This document shows, piece by piece, positions 29,269 to 39,728 of a DNA stretch of 64,000 nt (its first letter is position 1; every line of letters begins with the position of its first letter). Made by a program: the position numbers and the translations under genes. The stretch lies in assembly GCA_019285715.1 (NCBI GenBank), contig CP079108.1, positions 2,867,001-2,931,000 on the forward strand, given 5' to 3'. The DNA is from Sphingosinicellaceae bacterium (GTDB taxonomy: Bacteria > Pseudomonadota > Alphaproteobacteria > Sphingomonadales > Sphingomonadaceae). A model generated the notes under the pieces. The model did no database searches. It was not told where the DNA came from and worked only from the letters and a program-made list of their open reading frames with translations.

Positions 29269-30271
29269 GCCGCACCTCGTCACCCAGTTTCACGCCCATA
29301 AGCTCGGCCTCGCCGCTCGGCAGCGTCAGTCCGTCCGCGGTGTCGGCGTGCCCGATCCAGGCGCGGAAGTCGCGCAGCCGCCCGATCGCAAGGAGCGCGC
29401 GGGTCAGTTCGTGCGGCCCCTTTGCCAGCGCTGTGACCGCGAGTGCCCGGCTGTCGCGGATCGTGCGGACCTGGTCGGTGCGTGCGGTCAGGGTCGGGCC
29501 GCCGTCGAAGATGTCGACATAGCCGTCGTAGCCGAAGCCCTCGGCCTCGAGCATGCGCAGCGCCGGGCGGCCGGTAGCGTGGCACTCGCCGATAACGGCG
29601 CGCGCCGCTTCGCTGAGCAGCGCGGTGTAGATCGGGTGCTTGGGCATCAGGTCGGCGATGAACTGGTTGCCGTGGAGCGCATTGAACGCGTCCGCCTGTT
29701 GGAAGCTCATTCCGAAGAACTTGGCGGCCAACCCATCCCAGAACGGCGAGCCGCCGTCGTCGCCGAGGACGCCGCGCAGCTCGGCCAGCAACTTCGCACC
29801 GAAGCGGGCGCGGTGCGCGGCGATGAACAGGTAGCGGCTGCGCGCCAGCAGGCGCCCGAGGCCGCCGGTGCGCAGGTCGGGGTGGAGGAACAGCCCGCCG
29901 ACCTCGCTGGCACCGTCGTGGTCGGTGGTCAGGTTGAGCATCTGGATCGACAATGTACGTCCAAGCTCGCGCGACGATTGCTGCAGGATTCCGAGCTTGT
30001 ACGAATAGAACGGCCATTCGACGCCGATGCGGCTGAAGACCAATGCGGTGCCGCCGACGCGCCCGGTCGAGGCCTGTTCGAGAACCAGCACGTAGACCTC
30101 GTTCGCCGGGGCCTCGATCGGCGTCGCGAAGGCGTGGTCGGAGCGCTCGAGGCGCACCGCCAGCGCATCCCGGTCCTGCGGCAACGACGTGAAGCCGCCA
30201 CCCGTCATCATCGCCAGCTCGGTGAAGGCATCGAGGTCGGCGATGCCGGCGGGACGAACGCGCCAGCCCAT
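29255..30271 (-). CDS. astA: Arginine N-succinyltransferase
   Basis: A 338-residue GNAT-fold enzyme that transfers succinyl from succinyl-CoA to arginine, the first step of the AST pathway. Typical segments are MTGGGFTSLPQDRDAL, FSRIGVEWPFYSYKLG, EVGGLFLHPDLRTGGLGRLL (acetyl-CoA-type binding loop) and FFGMSFQQADAF. ATG at 30271 overlaps the upstream gene's TGA by one base (TGATG). Another in-frame ATG lies 12 bp upstream. Confidence 0.95.
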   Translation of the reverse strand: MGWRVRPAGIADLDAFTELAMMTGGGFTSLPQDRDALAVRLERSDHAFATPIEAPANEVYVLVLEQASTGRVGGTALVFSRIGVEWPFYSYKLGILQQSSRELGRTLSIQMLNLTTDHDGASEVGGLFLHPDLRTGGLGRLLARSRYLFIAAHRARFGAKLLAELRGVLGDDGGSPFWDGLAAKFFGMSFQQADAFNALHGNQFIADLMPKHPIYTALLSEAARAVIGECHATGRPALRMLEAEGFGYDGYVDIFDGGPTLTARTDQVRTIRDSRALAVTALAKGPHELTRALLAIGRLRDFRAWIGHADTADGLTLPSGEAELMGVKLGDEVRHVGF

Positions 30272-31488
30272 CAGCGTACCCATCCGGTCTGGGCGAGGCG
30301 CATCAACAGGAGCGCCGAAAGCCGCGCCCGCTCGACAAGGCTGTCGGTGCACAGGAACTCATCCGCCGAGTGGATCGCGCCGCCGCGGGGGCCGAGCGTG
30401 TCGACCACCGCGAGGCCGGTCGCAGCGAGGTTGTTGCCGTCGCAGACCCCGCCGGTATCGCGCCACGCGAGGCTCAGCCCGACGTCGCGCCCGCAGTCGC
30501 GGACCAGCTCGAACAGGCGGAGCTGGTTGGCGTCGAGGGGTTTCGGTGGCCGCGCGAAGCTGCCGTCGAGGGTGATTTCAACCTCGTGCGCGGCGGCAAC
30601 CTCGACCAGCAGGCGGTCGATCGCGGCGGTGATGGCGGTCTGCTCGGCGGGCGTCGTCGGCCGCACGTTGAAGCGCAGCACGGCGAGGTCGGGGACGATG
30701 TTGTTGGGACCGCCGCCGTCGATCTTCGCCGGGTTGACGTTGACGCCGGGGTGCTCGATCATCAATGCGGCGAGGCGCAGCGCGAGGTCGGCGGCGGCGA
30801 GCACGGCGTTGCGGCCGTTCTCGATCTCGCGCCCGGCGTGGGCGGCGCGGCCCCGGACCACCGCAGCGAAATTGCCGCTGCCCTTGCGGCCGCCCGCCAG
30901 CGTGCCGTCGGGGAGTGCCGGCTCGTAGGTCAGGCCGAGGTGGCAGCGTTTCGCAGCTTCGGCCAGTAATGCGGCCGAGCCGAGCGAAGACACTTCCTCG
31001 TCGCTGTTGATGACGATCTCCCACCCCAGCCGGTCGGCGAACGCGGAGCCCTCGAACGCCGCCAAGGCTGCCAGCATGACCGCGATGCCGCCCTTCATGT
31101 CGGCGGTGCCCGGGCCGTTGAGCGTCGTCACGTCGAGCCAGCGGCACGACTGGAACGGCGAGTCGACGGCGAACACGGTGTCCATGTGCCCGGTCAGCAG
31201 GACCCGCACGGGAGCCTCCGGGCGCTTGACGACGTGCAGGTTCCGGCCATGCGGCAGGGGCAACTTGCGCCCGTCCGCGGCCACCGCATCGACCGGCGTC
31301 GGATCGGCCAGCCGGGCCTCGCCACCGAGCGGAGCGACCGCCGTCAGCAGTTCCTGCGCCATCGCGGCAAGACCAGCCAGGTTGCGACTGCCGCTGTTGA
31401 TCGGAGCCCACGCCTCGACGCGCGCAAGCATTTCGGAAGAAACGATCGTCGCAAGCGCGGCGGCTTCATCGGGGCGGAGACACGACAT
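30271..31488 (-). CDS. M20 family metallohydrolase, first gene of the AST operon
   Basis: A 405-residue M20/CPG2-like metallopeptidase. Metal-binding motifs are LTGHMDTVF, GPGTADMKGGIAVML, SDEEVSSLG and the late IHSADEF; the dimerisation/lid domain has GRAAHAG and ENGRNAV. M20 enzymes cleave N-acyl amino acids or dipeptides. It is the promoter-proximal gene of the ast operon, and no AstE (M14 type) desuccinylase is present. It may therefore perform the last step, removing succinate from succinylglutamate. That is inference from context. Confidence 0.85.
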   Translation of the reverse strand: MSCLRPDEAAALATIVSSEMLARVEAWAPINSGSRNLAGLAAMAQELLTAVAPLGGEARLADPTPVDAVAADGRKLPLPHGRNLHVVKRPEAPVRVLLTGHMDTVFAVDSPFQSCRWLDVTTLNGPGTADMKGGIAVMLAALAAFEGSAFADRLGWEIVINSDEEVSSLGSAALLAEAAKRCHLGLTYEPALPDGTLAGGRKGSGNFAAVVRGRAAHAGREIENGRNAVLAAADLALRLAALMIEHPGVNVNPAKIDGGGPNNIVPDLAVLRFNVRPTTPAEQTAITAAIDRLLVEVAAAHEVEITLDGSFARPPKPLDANQLRLFELVRDCGRDVGLSLAWRDTGGVCDGNNLAATGLAVVDTLGPRGGAIHSADEFLCTDSLVERARLSALLLMRLAQTGWVR

Positions 31489-31751
31489 CGGGGCAGCCCT
31501 ACAGGAGCCGCGACATTCCTGCTAGACGGGTGTCCAAGTCGTGCTGGGAATACCGGGTTTGGGAACGGGACACACGCTGCGAATACACTGCCAAGACGTG
31601 CGGCCCGTCCCCGGATACTTCTACCCGGTCCCTGCGGTCCGGCCTCTCCGCGAAGCGGCGGCCATCGCGTGGGACGGAGTCTATACGTTCGCAACCGCAC
31701 AAAGGTTTCGAAGCTAAAACGAAATGCGGCGAACCGAGTGTGACGATTTGG

Positions 31752-33125
31752 TTAATTACGCATTGCGGCGCGTAGCCGATCGATCGCAAAAAGCTTGTCG
31801 TTGAGCATTGTCCAGTCGTCCGCCTCGGCGATCCGCGACCAGATCGCCTCGATCTCGCCGATCAGCAAACCGCACGGCGCTGCCTCGGCCCAATAGGCAT
31901 GATCGGTCGAAACCGCGGGCGCGTAGGCGGTGACCTGTTCGACGAACGGCGTGAACGCAGGCAGCGCATAGCTCGCGTCGGCCTCGCTCGGCGCGCGCAA
32001 CCGGCCGCCGCGCCAGTCGAACCAGAAGCGGTCGAGCGGCATCGCGGTGCCGCGCAGGCCCGCCACGATCGCCGCCGCCAGCGCGGTATCGCGGGCGTGG
32101 CCGAGCGGCTTGACCCCGAGCCGCTTGAGCAGCGCCGTCGTCAGCGCCGCCTCGTAGCGCGCCGAATACGCCTCGAGCGCCGAGCGCAGCGCCTCGGTCG
32201 GGGCGACCAGACGCAGCGCCAGCGCGAGCTGGAAGACGTTCCACTGCAGCGCCTCCGGCTGGCGCCCGAACGAATACAGGCCCTGATGGTCGAAATAGGC
32301 AGCGGTGAAATGCTCGTCCCAGGTCGGCGCGAAGCGGTAGGGGCCGTAGTCGAAGACCTCTCCGGTAATGTTGATGTTGTCGGTGTTGAGCACGCCGTGG
32401 ACGAAGCCCGCCGCCATCATCTGCGCGGCCTGGCGGGCGGCGTTGGTGACCGCGTGGTCGATCAGGGCGGCGTAGGGATCGGCCGACGGTTCGAAATAGT
32501 GGCGCAGCACGTAGTCGACCAGCCGCGCCATGCCGCCCTCGTCCTGGATCGCCGCGAGCCGCTGGAAGCTGCCGTAGCGGACGTGGCTGTGGTTGAGCCG
32601 GACCATGACGGCGGAGCGCGTCGGCGAGGGCTCGTCACCGCGCTGGAGTTCCTCGCCGGTCTCGACCAGCGACAGGGTGCGCGACGTATCAAGCCCGAGC
32701 GCGCCGAGCTGTGCCGTCGCCAATACCTCGCGGACGCCACCCTTGAGGGTCAGGCGACCATCGCCGAAGCGGCTGTACGGCGTCTGGCCCGAACCCTTGG
32801 TGCCAAGGTCGAGCAGTCGGCCGCGCTCGTCGCGGCACTGCGCGAACAGGAAGCCGCGGCCGTCGCCGATCTCGGGATTGTAGTTCCGGAACTGGTGGCC
32901 GTGGTAGCGCAGCGCCAGCGGTTGCTCGAGGCTTCCGGGCATCGGCTCGAAGCGCCCGAAATGCTCGAGCCACGCCGCGTCCGTCAGCCCGTCGAGGCCG
33001 ATCTCGGCAGCGGCACGGTCGTTGCGGAAGCGCAGCGTGTGATCCGGGAAGTCGACGGCCCGAACGGCGTCGTAGAAGTCCGGACCGAGTTCGAGGATAG
33101 CGCGCGACGGCTGCCAGTCGCTCAC
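31752..33125 (-). CDS. selO: SelO/YdiU family protein AMPylase
   Basis: A 457-residue pseudokinase-fold enzyme that transfers AMP from ATP to protein hydroxyls, acting in redox homeostasis. Visible motifs are ALRYHGHQFRNYNPEIGDGR, DLGTKGSGQTPYSRFGDGRL, GGVREVL with the ATP-binding lysine nearby, and the active-site GVLNTDNINITGEVFDYGPY, where the Asn and Asp coordinate metal. The GTG start at 33125 overlaps the tetR stop by four bases. The longer frame upstream runs through tetR and was rejected. Confidence 0.92.
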   Translation of the reverse strand: MSDWQPSRAILELGPDFYDAVRAVDFPDHTLRFRNDRAAAEIGLDGLTDAAWLEHFGRFEPMPGSLEQPLALRYHGHQFRNYNPEIGDGRGFLFAQCRDERGRLLDLGTKGSGQTPYSRFGDGRLTLKGGVREVLATAQLGALGLDTSRTLSLVETGEELQRGDEPSPTRSAVMVRLNHSHVRYGSFQRLAAIQDEGGMARLVDYVLRHYFEPSADPYAALIDHAVTNAARQAAQMMAAGFVHGVLNTDNINITGEVFDYGPYRFAPTWDEHFTAAYFDHQGLYSFGRQPEALQWNVFQLALALRLVAPTEALRSALEAYSARYEAALTTALLKRLGVKPLGHARDTALAAAIVAGLRGTAMPLDRFWFDWRGGRLRAPSEADASYALPAFTPFVEQVTAYAPAVSTDHAYWAEAAPCGLLIGEIEAIWSRIAEADDWTMLNDKLFAIDRLRAAMRN

Positions 33126-33790
33126 GAGCCGGTGGTGTACCCGCAGGCGGCGCGGACGAAGCGCACCGTCTCGGCGACGACCGCATCGCGCGCCGCATCG
33201 TCGGACGCGGTCAGGTACAGCTCGATCGCATCGCCGACGACGTGGTGCAGGAAGGATGCCGCCATCGGGACGTTGATGCCGGTGACGCCGCGGTGCGCCA
33301 GGCTGACCTCCATCTGGTGCTGGATCCAGACCGCGGTGGTGTCCTTCGACGCCTTGTAGAAGGGCTCGCCCTCGGGGTTCTTGACCACCGCGAGCACGCC
33401 GACCTCGCAGGCCGAGCCGGTGATCGATTCCCACATGTTGTTGTTGGCGCAGAATTCGAAGACGCGGGGGACGATGACGCCGGGTTCGAGATCCTCGAGG
33501 CGGTCCTCCTGCTGCATGGCGGCGATCATCGCCTCGCCGTAGCGGCGGCCGAGCTCGCCGAGCAGGTTCTGCTTCGACCCGAAGTGATAGAAGATGGAGC
33601 CTTCCGAGACATCCGCCTCGCGCGCGATGTCGGCGGTGCCGGTGGCGGCGAAGCCCTTCGTGCTGAACAGCATGTTCGCTGCGGCGAGGACCCGGCTGCG
33701 CGTTTCGGCGGGATCGTACCGGCGGCTGCGGGTATCGACCCGCGGCGGATTTGTATCCAGCGCACGTGTTGCCACTTTGGTTCTACTCAC
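33122..33790 (-). CDS. TetR/AcrR family transcriptional regulator
   Basis: A 222-residue regulator. The N-terminal HTH is TRSRVLAAANMLFSTKGFAATGTADIAREADVSEGSIFYHFGSKQNLL. The C-terminal ligand domain resembles the TetR_C_33-type regulators. It is translationally coupled to selO and divergent from a medium-chain reductase gene. The 102-bp gap contains an 8-bp palindrome (GACCGGTC, 33801-33808) that could be part of its operator. An additional N-terminal basic stretch precedes the HTH. Confidence 0.9.
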   Translation of the reverse strand: MSRTKVATRALDTNPPRVDTRSRRYDPAETRSRVLAAANMLFSTKGFAATGTADIAREADVSEGSIFYHFGSKQNLLGELGRRYGEAMIAAMQQEDRLEDLEPGVIVPRVFEFCANNNMWESITGSACEVGVLAVVKNPEGEPFYKASKDTTAVWIQHQMEVSLAHRGVTGINVPMAASFLHHVVGDAIELYLTASDDAARDAVVAETVRFVRAACGYTTGS

Positions 33791-33892
33791 CTACCCCAAA
33801 GACCGGTCCTACGCCGGAACTGAGTCGCAGTCAAAATAAAGCGTACCAGTTTAACGGAATATGACCGGGGCGAGTTCCACGGGGAGATCGAG

Positions 33893-34914
<1,022 letters not shown>

Positions 34915-34918
<4 letters not shown>

Positions 34919-35325
34919 GCCGCCGCGACCTGCTGACCCGCGACGGCGAACGGCGGTTCCTGCAGATCACGATCGCGTTCCTGTGCCTGTCGCCGCTCGG
35001 CTTCGGGCTGATCGGCATGATCAAGGGGACCGCGGGCTTCGGCGGCCTCGCTACACCCGGGGTCGACAGTCACTTCCGCTACCTGTCGGGCCTCTTCTTC
35101 GGCATCGGCGTGATGGCGGTGACCTGCATCCCCCGCATTGAGGCGATGACCGAGCGCTTCCGCTGGGTGATCCTGTTCGTCGTCATCGGCGGGCTGGCGC
35201 GGCTGTTCGGGTTCGCGGTCGCGGGCCCACCCCACGGCGCGCAGTTCGACGCGGTGTTCGTCGAGCTGGTGGCGACGCCGCTGCTGGGCCTGTGGCAGCG
35301 GCGGGTGGCGCGCCGCTATCGCTGA
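34915..35325 (+). CDS. DUF4345 family membrane protein
   Basis: This 136-residue protein begins at a TTG overlapping the oxidoreductase stop by four bases. Four hydrophobic segments are visible. TPGVDSHFRYLSGLFFGIG followed by a CIPRIE loop and VVIGGLARLFG is the DUF4345 pattern. Function is unknown; translational coupling suggests co-expression with the reductase. Confidence 0.85.
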
Positions 35326-35348
35326 GGGGGCAGCCCGCACGCCCAACC

Positions 35349-35442
35349 TGTCATCCCGGCGAACGCCGGGACCCAGCTACCGCGCGCGCACTGAACCTTC
35401 AGCGTGTGGCGCAACTGGGTCCCGGCGTTCGCCGGGATGACA
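35349..35442. repeat. 94-bp palindromic repeat, copy 1
   Basis: Two 28-bp arms (35349-35376 and 35415-35442) are perfect inverted repeats around a 38-bp spacer. A second copy with the same 28-38-28 geometry lies at 43221-43314. Here it separates the DUF4345 gene from a convergent small gene and could also act as a terminator. Confidence 0.88.
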
Positions 35443-35486
35443 ACTTCGCTTGATGATGATCCGCATTGCGGCGGCACCGACGCGGA

Positions 35487-35720
35487 TCAGGGGCGCGGTG
35501 GCCCCTCCTTCGCCTGCCGCTTCGCCTCGCCGTCGGCGATGCGCTTGATCGCATAGCCGCCGAGCGCGACGCCGATCATGCCCGCCGGCCCGAATCGCTT
35601 CAGCACGAACGGAATGACTGCAGCCACAGCCATGCCGAGCGGGCCGCCGCCGACGCCGCCAAGCTGGCGCCCGGCGGCGCGTCCCGCCGCCATGCCGAGT
35701 ATCCTGGTCAACAACCCCAT
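35487..35720 (-). CDS. Small hypothetical hydrophobic protein
   Basis: This 77-residue protein is rich in Gly and Ala with a hydrophobic middle (AVAAVIPFVLKRFG) and a second segment GMIGVALGGYAIK, ending in a charged tail. A GGAG-type ribosome binding site precedes the ATG at 35720. It is not recognised as a known family and may be a small membrane protein. Confidence 0.6.
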   Translation of the reverse strand: MGLLTRILGMAAGRAAGRQLGGVGGGPLGMAVAAVIPFVLKRFGPAGMIGVALGGYAIKRIADGEAKRQAKEGPPRP

Positions 35721-35853
35721 CGCCGCTCGCTCCTCGTACCGCTTCGCTTACAGCCTTAAACCTTGGCGCCGCGTTTGGCTCCGGCACACCGCCGAACGTG
35801 CATCGACACGCCGGCTCCTGTCGAGCAACTATGGCGCCGACGAGGGAGCGAGT

Positions 35854-36408
35854 ATGGCGACACAGGTTGCGGCATCGCCGGGCATCGCGTGGCACGAACG
35901 GCTGCTCCCCGACCGGGCGCTTGCCGCCGCAGCCGCGGTGCTGCTGGCGTTCGTGGTCGCGGCGCTGCTGCGCGGGCGCGCCGACTGGCCGGGGGTGCCG
36001 AGGCTGGTATGGGCGCACCTCGCGACGATCATGCTGGCGCTGGCCTTGACGCCGGTGATGCTGCTGCGGCGCAAGGCGACGACCTCGCACCGGGTGCTCG
36101 GTTATGTCTGGGTGGTCGCGCTGTTCGGCACCGCGCTGCTCAGTTTCTGGATGCGCTATTCGAACAATGGCTCGTTCAGCTTCATTCACCTGATCTCGGT
36201 GTTCGTCGTCATCCAGGTGCCGCGGATCGTCGTGCGCGCCCGCCAGCACGCCGTCGTGAAGCATCGCCGCGCCGTCCGTGCGATGGTCATCGGGGCGCTG
36301 CTGATCGCGGGCTTCTTCACCTTCCCGTTCAACCGGCTGCTCGGCCACTGGCTGTTCACCGGGCCCACTCCCGGCGGCTATAGCCTTGTGCCCATAGCAG
36401 GGCACTGA
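35854..36408 (+). CDS. DUF2306 family membrane protein
   Basis: This 184-residue protein has four predicted hydrophobic segments and the conserved HRVLGYVWVVALFGTALLSF and SFIHLISVFVV segments followed by KHRRAVRAMVIGALLIAG, the DUF2306 pattern with its histidine and KHR residues. Function is unknown. Start at 35854 follows a GGGAG. The last 53 bp overlap the 3' end of serB on the other strand. Confidence 0.83.
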   Translation: MATQVAASPGIAWHERLLPDRALAAAAAVLLAFVVAALLRGRADWPGVPRLVWAHLATIMLALALTPVMLLRRKATTSHRVLGYVWVVALFGTALLSFWMRYSNNGSFSFIHLISVFVVIQVPRIVVRARQHAVVKHRRAVRAMVIGALLIAGFFTFPFNRLLGHWLFTGPTPGGYSLVPIAGH

Positions 36409-37225
36409 GGTCGCCGTTGCGGACGTGCGCGTCCGCCGCCGCCGCCGCCTTGGGCTTGGCGTGGAAGGCGATGCCCAGTCCCGCCGCCTCCAGCATCGGG
36501 ATGTCGTTCGCCCCGTCGCCGACCGCGAGACACGCCTCCAGTGGCACGTTCGCCGCGATCAGCTCCGCACGCTTGGTCGCGGCATCGACGACGGGCCGCG
36601 CGACGGTGCCGGTCAGCCTGCCGTCCGCAATCCCCAGCCGGTTGGCGACGACGCGCTCGAAGCCGATTTCCGCCCCGACCGGATCGGCGAAGGCCGTGAA
36701 GCCGCCCGACACGAGGATGGTCCGCGCACCCGCCGCCCGCATCGTCCTCACCAATGTCACCGCACCGGGCGTCAGCCGCACCCGCTCGGCCCGGCAGCGC
36801 TCGATCACGCTCGCATCCATGCCTTTCAGCAGCGCCACCCGCGCATCGAGCGCCGCGACGAAATCGAGTTCGCCGCGCATCGCCGCCTCGGTCACCGCCG
36901 CAACCTCGGCCTTGAGTCCGGCATAGTCCGCCAGCTCGTCGATGCACTCGCACTGGATCATCGTCGAATCCATGTCGGCAATCAGCAGCCGCTTGCGGCG
37001 CGGGCGATGGGCGTCCTGCACGACGACGTCGACGTGCGGCAGCGCCGCCTCCAGCACCGCGCGCGCATCCCCGGCCCGCAGGTCCTTGCAGCCGAGGTCG
37101 GCCGCCTCGCCGTCGTCGAGCCAGACCGGCGCACCGGGTTCGCCGCCGGGGCCGCGCAAGGCGTCGCTTGCCACGCGGAGGTCCGCCGCCGACAAGCCGG
37201 GCTCGATGAGCGTGACGAGCAGCAT
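36356..37225 (-). CDS. serB: Phosphoserine phosphatase
   Basis: A 289-residue HAD-family phosphatase that makes serine from phosphoserine. Motif I is LLIADMDSTMIQCECIDEL with both catalytic aspartates, motif II is ILVSGGFTAF, and motif III is CLAVGDGANDIPML. About 80 residues precede the HAD domain, as in SerB. The ATG at 37225 is 25 bp from divergent miaA. The C-terminus overlaps the DUF2306 gene antisense. Confidence 0.95.
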   Translation of the reverse strand: MLLVTLIEPGLSAADLRVASDALRGPGGEPGAPVWLDDGEAADLGCKDLRAGDARAVLEAALPHVDVVVQDAHRPRRKRLLIADMDSTMIQCECIDELADYAGLKAEVAAVTEAAMRGELDFVAALDARVALLKGMDASVIERCRAERVRLTPGAVTLVRTMRAAGARTILVSGGFTAFADPVGAEIGFERVVANRLGIADGRLTGTVARPVVDAATKRAELIAANVPLEACLAVGDGANDIPMLEAAGLGIAFHAKPKAAAAADAHVRNGDLSALLWAQGYSRREWAR

Positions 37226-37250
37226 GAACTCTCCCGGGAAACGGCCTCTG

Positions 37251-38192
37251 ATGGGAGGCGGGGCGGTCGCGGTTATCGCGGGCGCGACCGCGACCGGCAA
37301 GTCGGCGGTCGCGCTGGCACTGGCCGAGGCGCTGGCGGCGACGGGCGGCGGCACCATCATCAACGCCGACGCGAGCCAGCTCTACGCCGACCTCCGCATC
37401 CTGACGGCGCGCCCGAGCGATGCCGATCTCGCCCGCGCCCCGCACCGGCTCTACGGCGTCATCGACGGGGCGGAGGCGTGCTCGGCAGCAGCATGGGCGG
37501 TCCTGGCGCGCGCCGAGGTCGACGCCGCACTCGCGGCGGGCCGCCTGCCGATCCTCGTCGGCGGGACCGGGCTCTATCTCCGCACCCTGCTCGAGGGCAT
37601 CGCCACGGTACCGCCGATCCCCACCGAGGTCCGCGACGCTGTGCGCGCCCTCGCTCCCGACGAGGCCCGCGCTGCACTTGAAGCCGAGGACCCCGCCGCC
37701 GCCGCGCGCCTCCACGCCGCCGATCGCCAGCGCACGCTGCGCGCTCTCGAGGTCGTCCGCGCCACCGGGCGCACGCTCGCTGAGTGGCAGGGTGCAGTGA
37801 CCGGCGGGCTGGCTGCAACGCATCGCATCGTGCCGGTGATCGTCTCGCGCGACCGCGAAGAACTCTACCGACGTTGCGATGCGCGGGTCGATGCGATGCT
37901 CGCGAACGGAGCCGTCGCCGAGGTCGCCGCTCTCCTCGACCGTCGCCTGCCCTCAGACTCGCCGGTGCTGCGCGCCATCGGCGTCGGGCCGCTCGCCGAG
38001 CATCTGGCCGGCCGCGCCACCGTTGCCGAAGCGCGCGCCCGCATCGCGCTCGATACCCGTCGCTACGCCAAGCGGCAGTCGACGTGGTGGCGCAACCAAA
38101 CTCCGGAGTGGCCGCAACGCGATGGCGGCTTAGGAGACATTAACGAAATAGTGTCGGAATTGTTTACAAATAACGAACTGATGCTGCCGTAA
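37251..38192 (+). CDS. miaA: tRNA dimethylallyltransferase
   Basis: This 313-residue enzyme adds a dimethylallyl group to A37 of tRNAs reading U-starting codons. The P-loop is IAGATATGKSAVALALA, followed by NADASQLYADLRILTARPS, LVGGTGLYLRTLL and the C-terminal DTRRYAKRQSTWWRNQ, all MiaA hallmarks. The last ~20 codons are AT-richer than the body and lead directly into the next intergenic region. Confidence 0.95.
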   Translation: MGGGAVAVIAGATATGKSAVALALAEALAATGGGTIINADASQLYADLRILTARPSDADLARAPHRLYGVIDGAEACSAAAWAVLARAEVDAALAAGRLPILVGGTGLYLRTLLEGIATVPPIPTEVRDAVRALAPDEARAALEAEDPAAAARLHAADRQRTLRALEVVRATGRTLAEWQGAVTGGLAATHRIVPVIVSRDREELYRRCDARVDAMLANGAVAEVAALLDRRLPSDSPVLRAIGVGPLAEHLAGRATVAEARARIALDTRRYAKRQSTWWRNQTPEWPQRDGGLGDINEIVSELFTNNELMLP

Positions 38193-38281
38193 CCCCTTGA
38201 AACCCCGTCTTGGCACAAACCTTGCTAAAGGGTTAATCGCGGGGCTGTCCCGTTGTGTTAGTTTGCATCGGGTCGGGTCAT

Positions 38282-39682
38282 ATGAACTACGTCAACCGGG
38301 TCGCCCTCGCGGCCCTGCTGGTCTCTGCCGCAATGCCGGCGGGTGCCGTTACCGGCAACGCGCGCGACGCGCTCAAATCGATGCAGGCACTGAACCTGAT
38401 CGTCCTCCAGGATTACAACGCGTCGGCCGATGTCGAGGGCAAGACCTACGTCGGTGGCAATCTGAACGGCAACGCATCGCTCGGCATCGGCGCGTCGGCG
38501 AACCCCGGCCAGACCAACATCGACAACGGCTTCCACTCGACGATCGCGGTCGGCGGCTCGGTCAACGGCCAGATCAACCTCAACAATGGTGTCGGCGTCG
38601 GCAACAACTACGGCGCCTATGTCGCCGGCAGCATCAACGCGATCAACCTCAACGCCAGCGGCGCGACGATCCACGCCGGCAGCCTGTCGAACAACATCAA
38701 CATCGGCAACAACAACAAGATTTACGTCGCCGGCGACGTCCACGGCATCAGCGCCGGGACCGGCAACACCATCCGCATCGGCGGCAATGCGACCAGCGGC
38801 AACTACAATTTCAACAGCGGCTCCAGCCTGGAGATCGTCGGCAGCATCGCCAACCTGGGCCTCGGCGCGGGCACGACCAACAAGGTCGGCGGCAGCGTCA
38901 GCAACGTCAACGGCACGAGCGGCGCAGCGCTGTACGTCCACGGCGGCATCAGCGGCAACGCCAACACCAACGGCGCGACCTTCGCCCAGAACTACGCCTT
39001 CAGCGCCGGCAATCCGGCCCCCGCCGCGCCGGTCGTCGCCTCGCTGAGCGCCACCACCGCGCAGATGACCGCCGACGTCGGCGCGCTGTCGGTATCGCTC
39101 GCCGCGCTGGCCAGCGGCGCGACGCTGAGCACCATCACCTACGGCTCGCAGGGCCCGACCTTCCACGCCGTCGACGGCGGCAACGGCTATGCGGTGTTCA
39201 ACGTCAGCGAGGCGATCTTCGGCTACGGCGAGCTCAACTACGACTTCGCCAACGCGGCGCTGCCGGTGATCATCAACGTCATCAACTCGAACGCCGCGGT
39301 CCATGCCGCGATGACCGCGACCTACAACTGGAACCTGAACCCGGTCGGCGGCGCCAACGGCAGCGCCAGCCAGCAGGTGATCTGGAATTTCACCGACGCG
39401 AGCAACCTGAACCTCAACACCGCGGTCTACGGCTCGATCCTCGCGCCGCACGCGACGGTCGCCAACAACGGCCCGATCAACGGCTCGGTCGTCGCCAAGA
39501 TCTTCAACCAGTCGGGCGAGGTCCACCTCGGCACCTATGCGCGCGACGTCCGCATCATTCCCGACGGTGCCGACGAGGTCCCGGAGCCTGCCGTGTGGGC
39601 ACAGATGATCGTCGGCTTCGGCCTCGCCGGTGCCGTCCTGCGTCGCCGCCGTAATTATTCAGCTATCATAACCAATCCTTAA
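38282..39682 (+). CDS. PEP-CTERM protein with choice-of-anchor A domain
   Basis: A 466-residue exported protein. An N-terminal signal (VALAALLVSAAMPAGA) is followed by LNLIVLQDYNASADVEGKTY, the start of the choice-of-anchor A domain, Asn/Gly-rich repeats, and AVYGSILAPHATVANNGPI near the end of that domain. The tail VPEPAVWAQMIVGFGLAG plus a basic end is a PEP-CTERM sorting signal of sphingomonad form. It is probably surface-exposed and tied to exopolysaccharide. The ATG at 38282 is chosen for the signal peptide; 27 bp upstream is another in-frame start. Confidence 0.88.
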   Translation: MNYVNRVALAALLVSAAMPAGAVTGNARDALKSMQALNLIVLQDYNASADVEGKTYVGGNLNGNASLGIGASANPGQTNIDNGFHSTIAVGGSVNGQINLNNGVGVGNNYGAYVAGSINAINLNASGATIHAGSLSNNINIGNNNKIYVAGDVHGISAGTGNTIRIGGNATSGNYNFNSGSSLEIVGSIANLGLGAGTTNKVGGSVSNVNGTSGAALYVHGGISGNANTNGATFAQNYAFSAGNPAPAAPVVASLSATTAQMTADVGALSVSLAALASGATLSTITYGSQGPTFHAVDGGNGYAVFNVSEAIFGYGELNYDFANAALPVIINVINSNAAVHAAMTATYNWNLNPVGGANGSASQQVIWNFTDASNLNLNTAVYGSILAPHATVANNGPINGSVVAKIFNQSGEVHLGTYARDVRIIPDGADEVPEPAVWAQMIVGFGLAGAVLRRRRNYSAIITNP

Positions 39683-39728
39683 CGATCGGCTGTTAGCGTC
39701 CCCTTAATTCGATAGGGGGAGCGTCATC

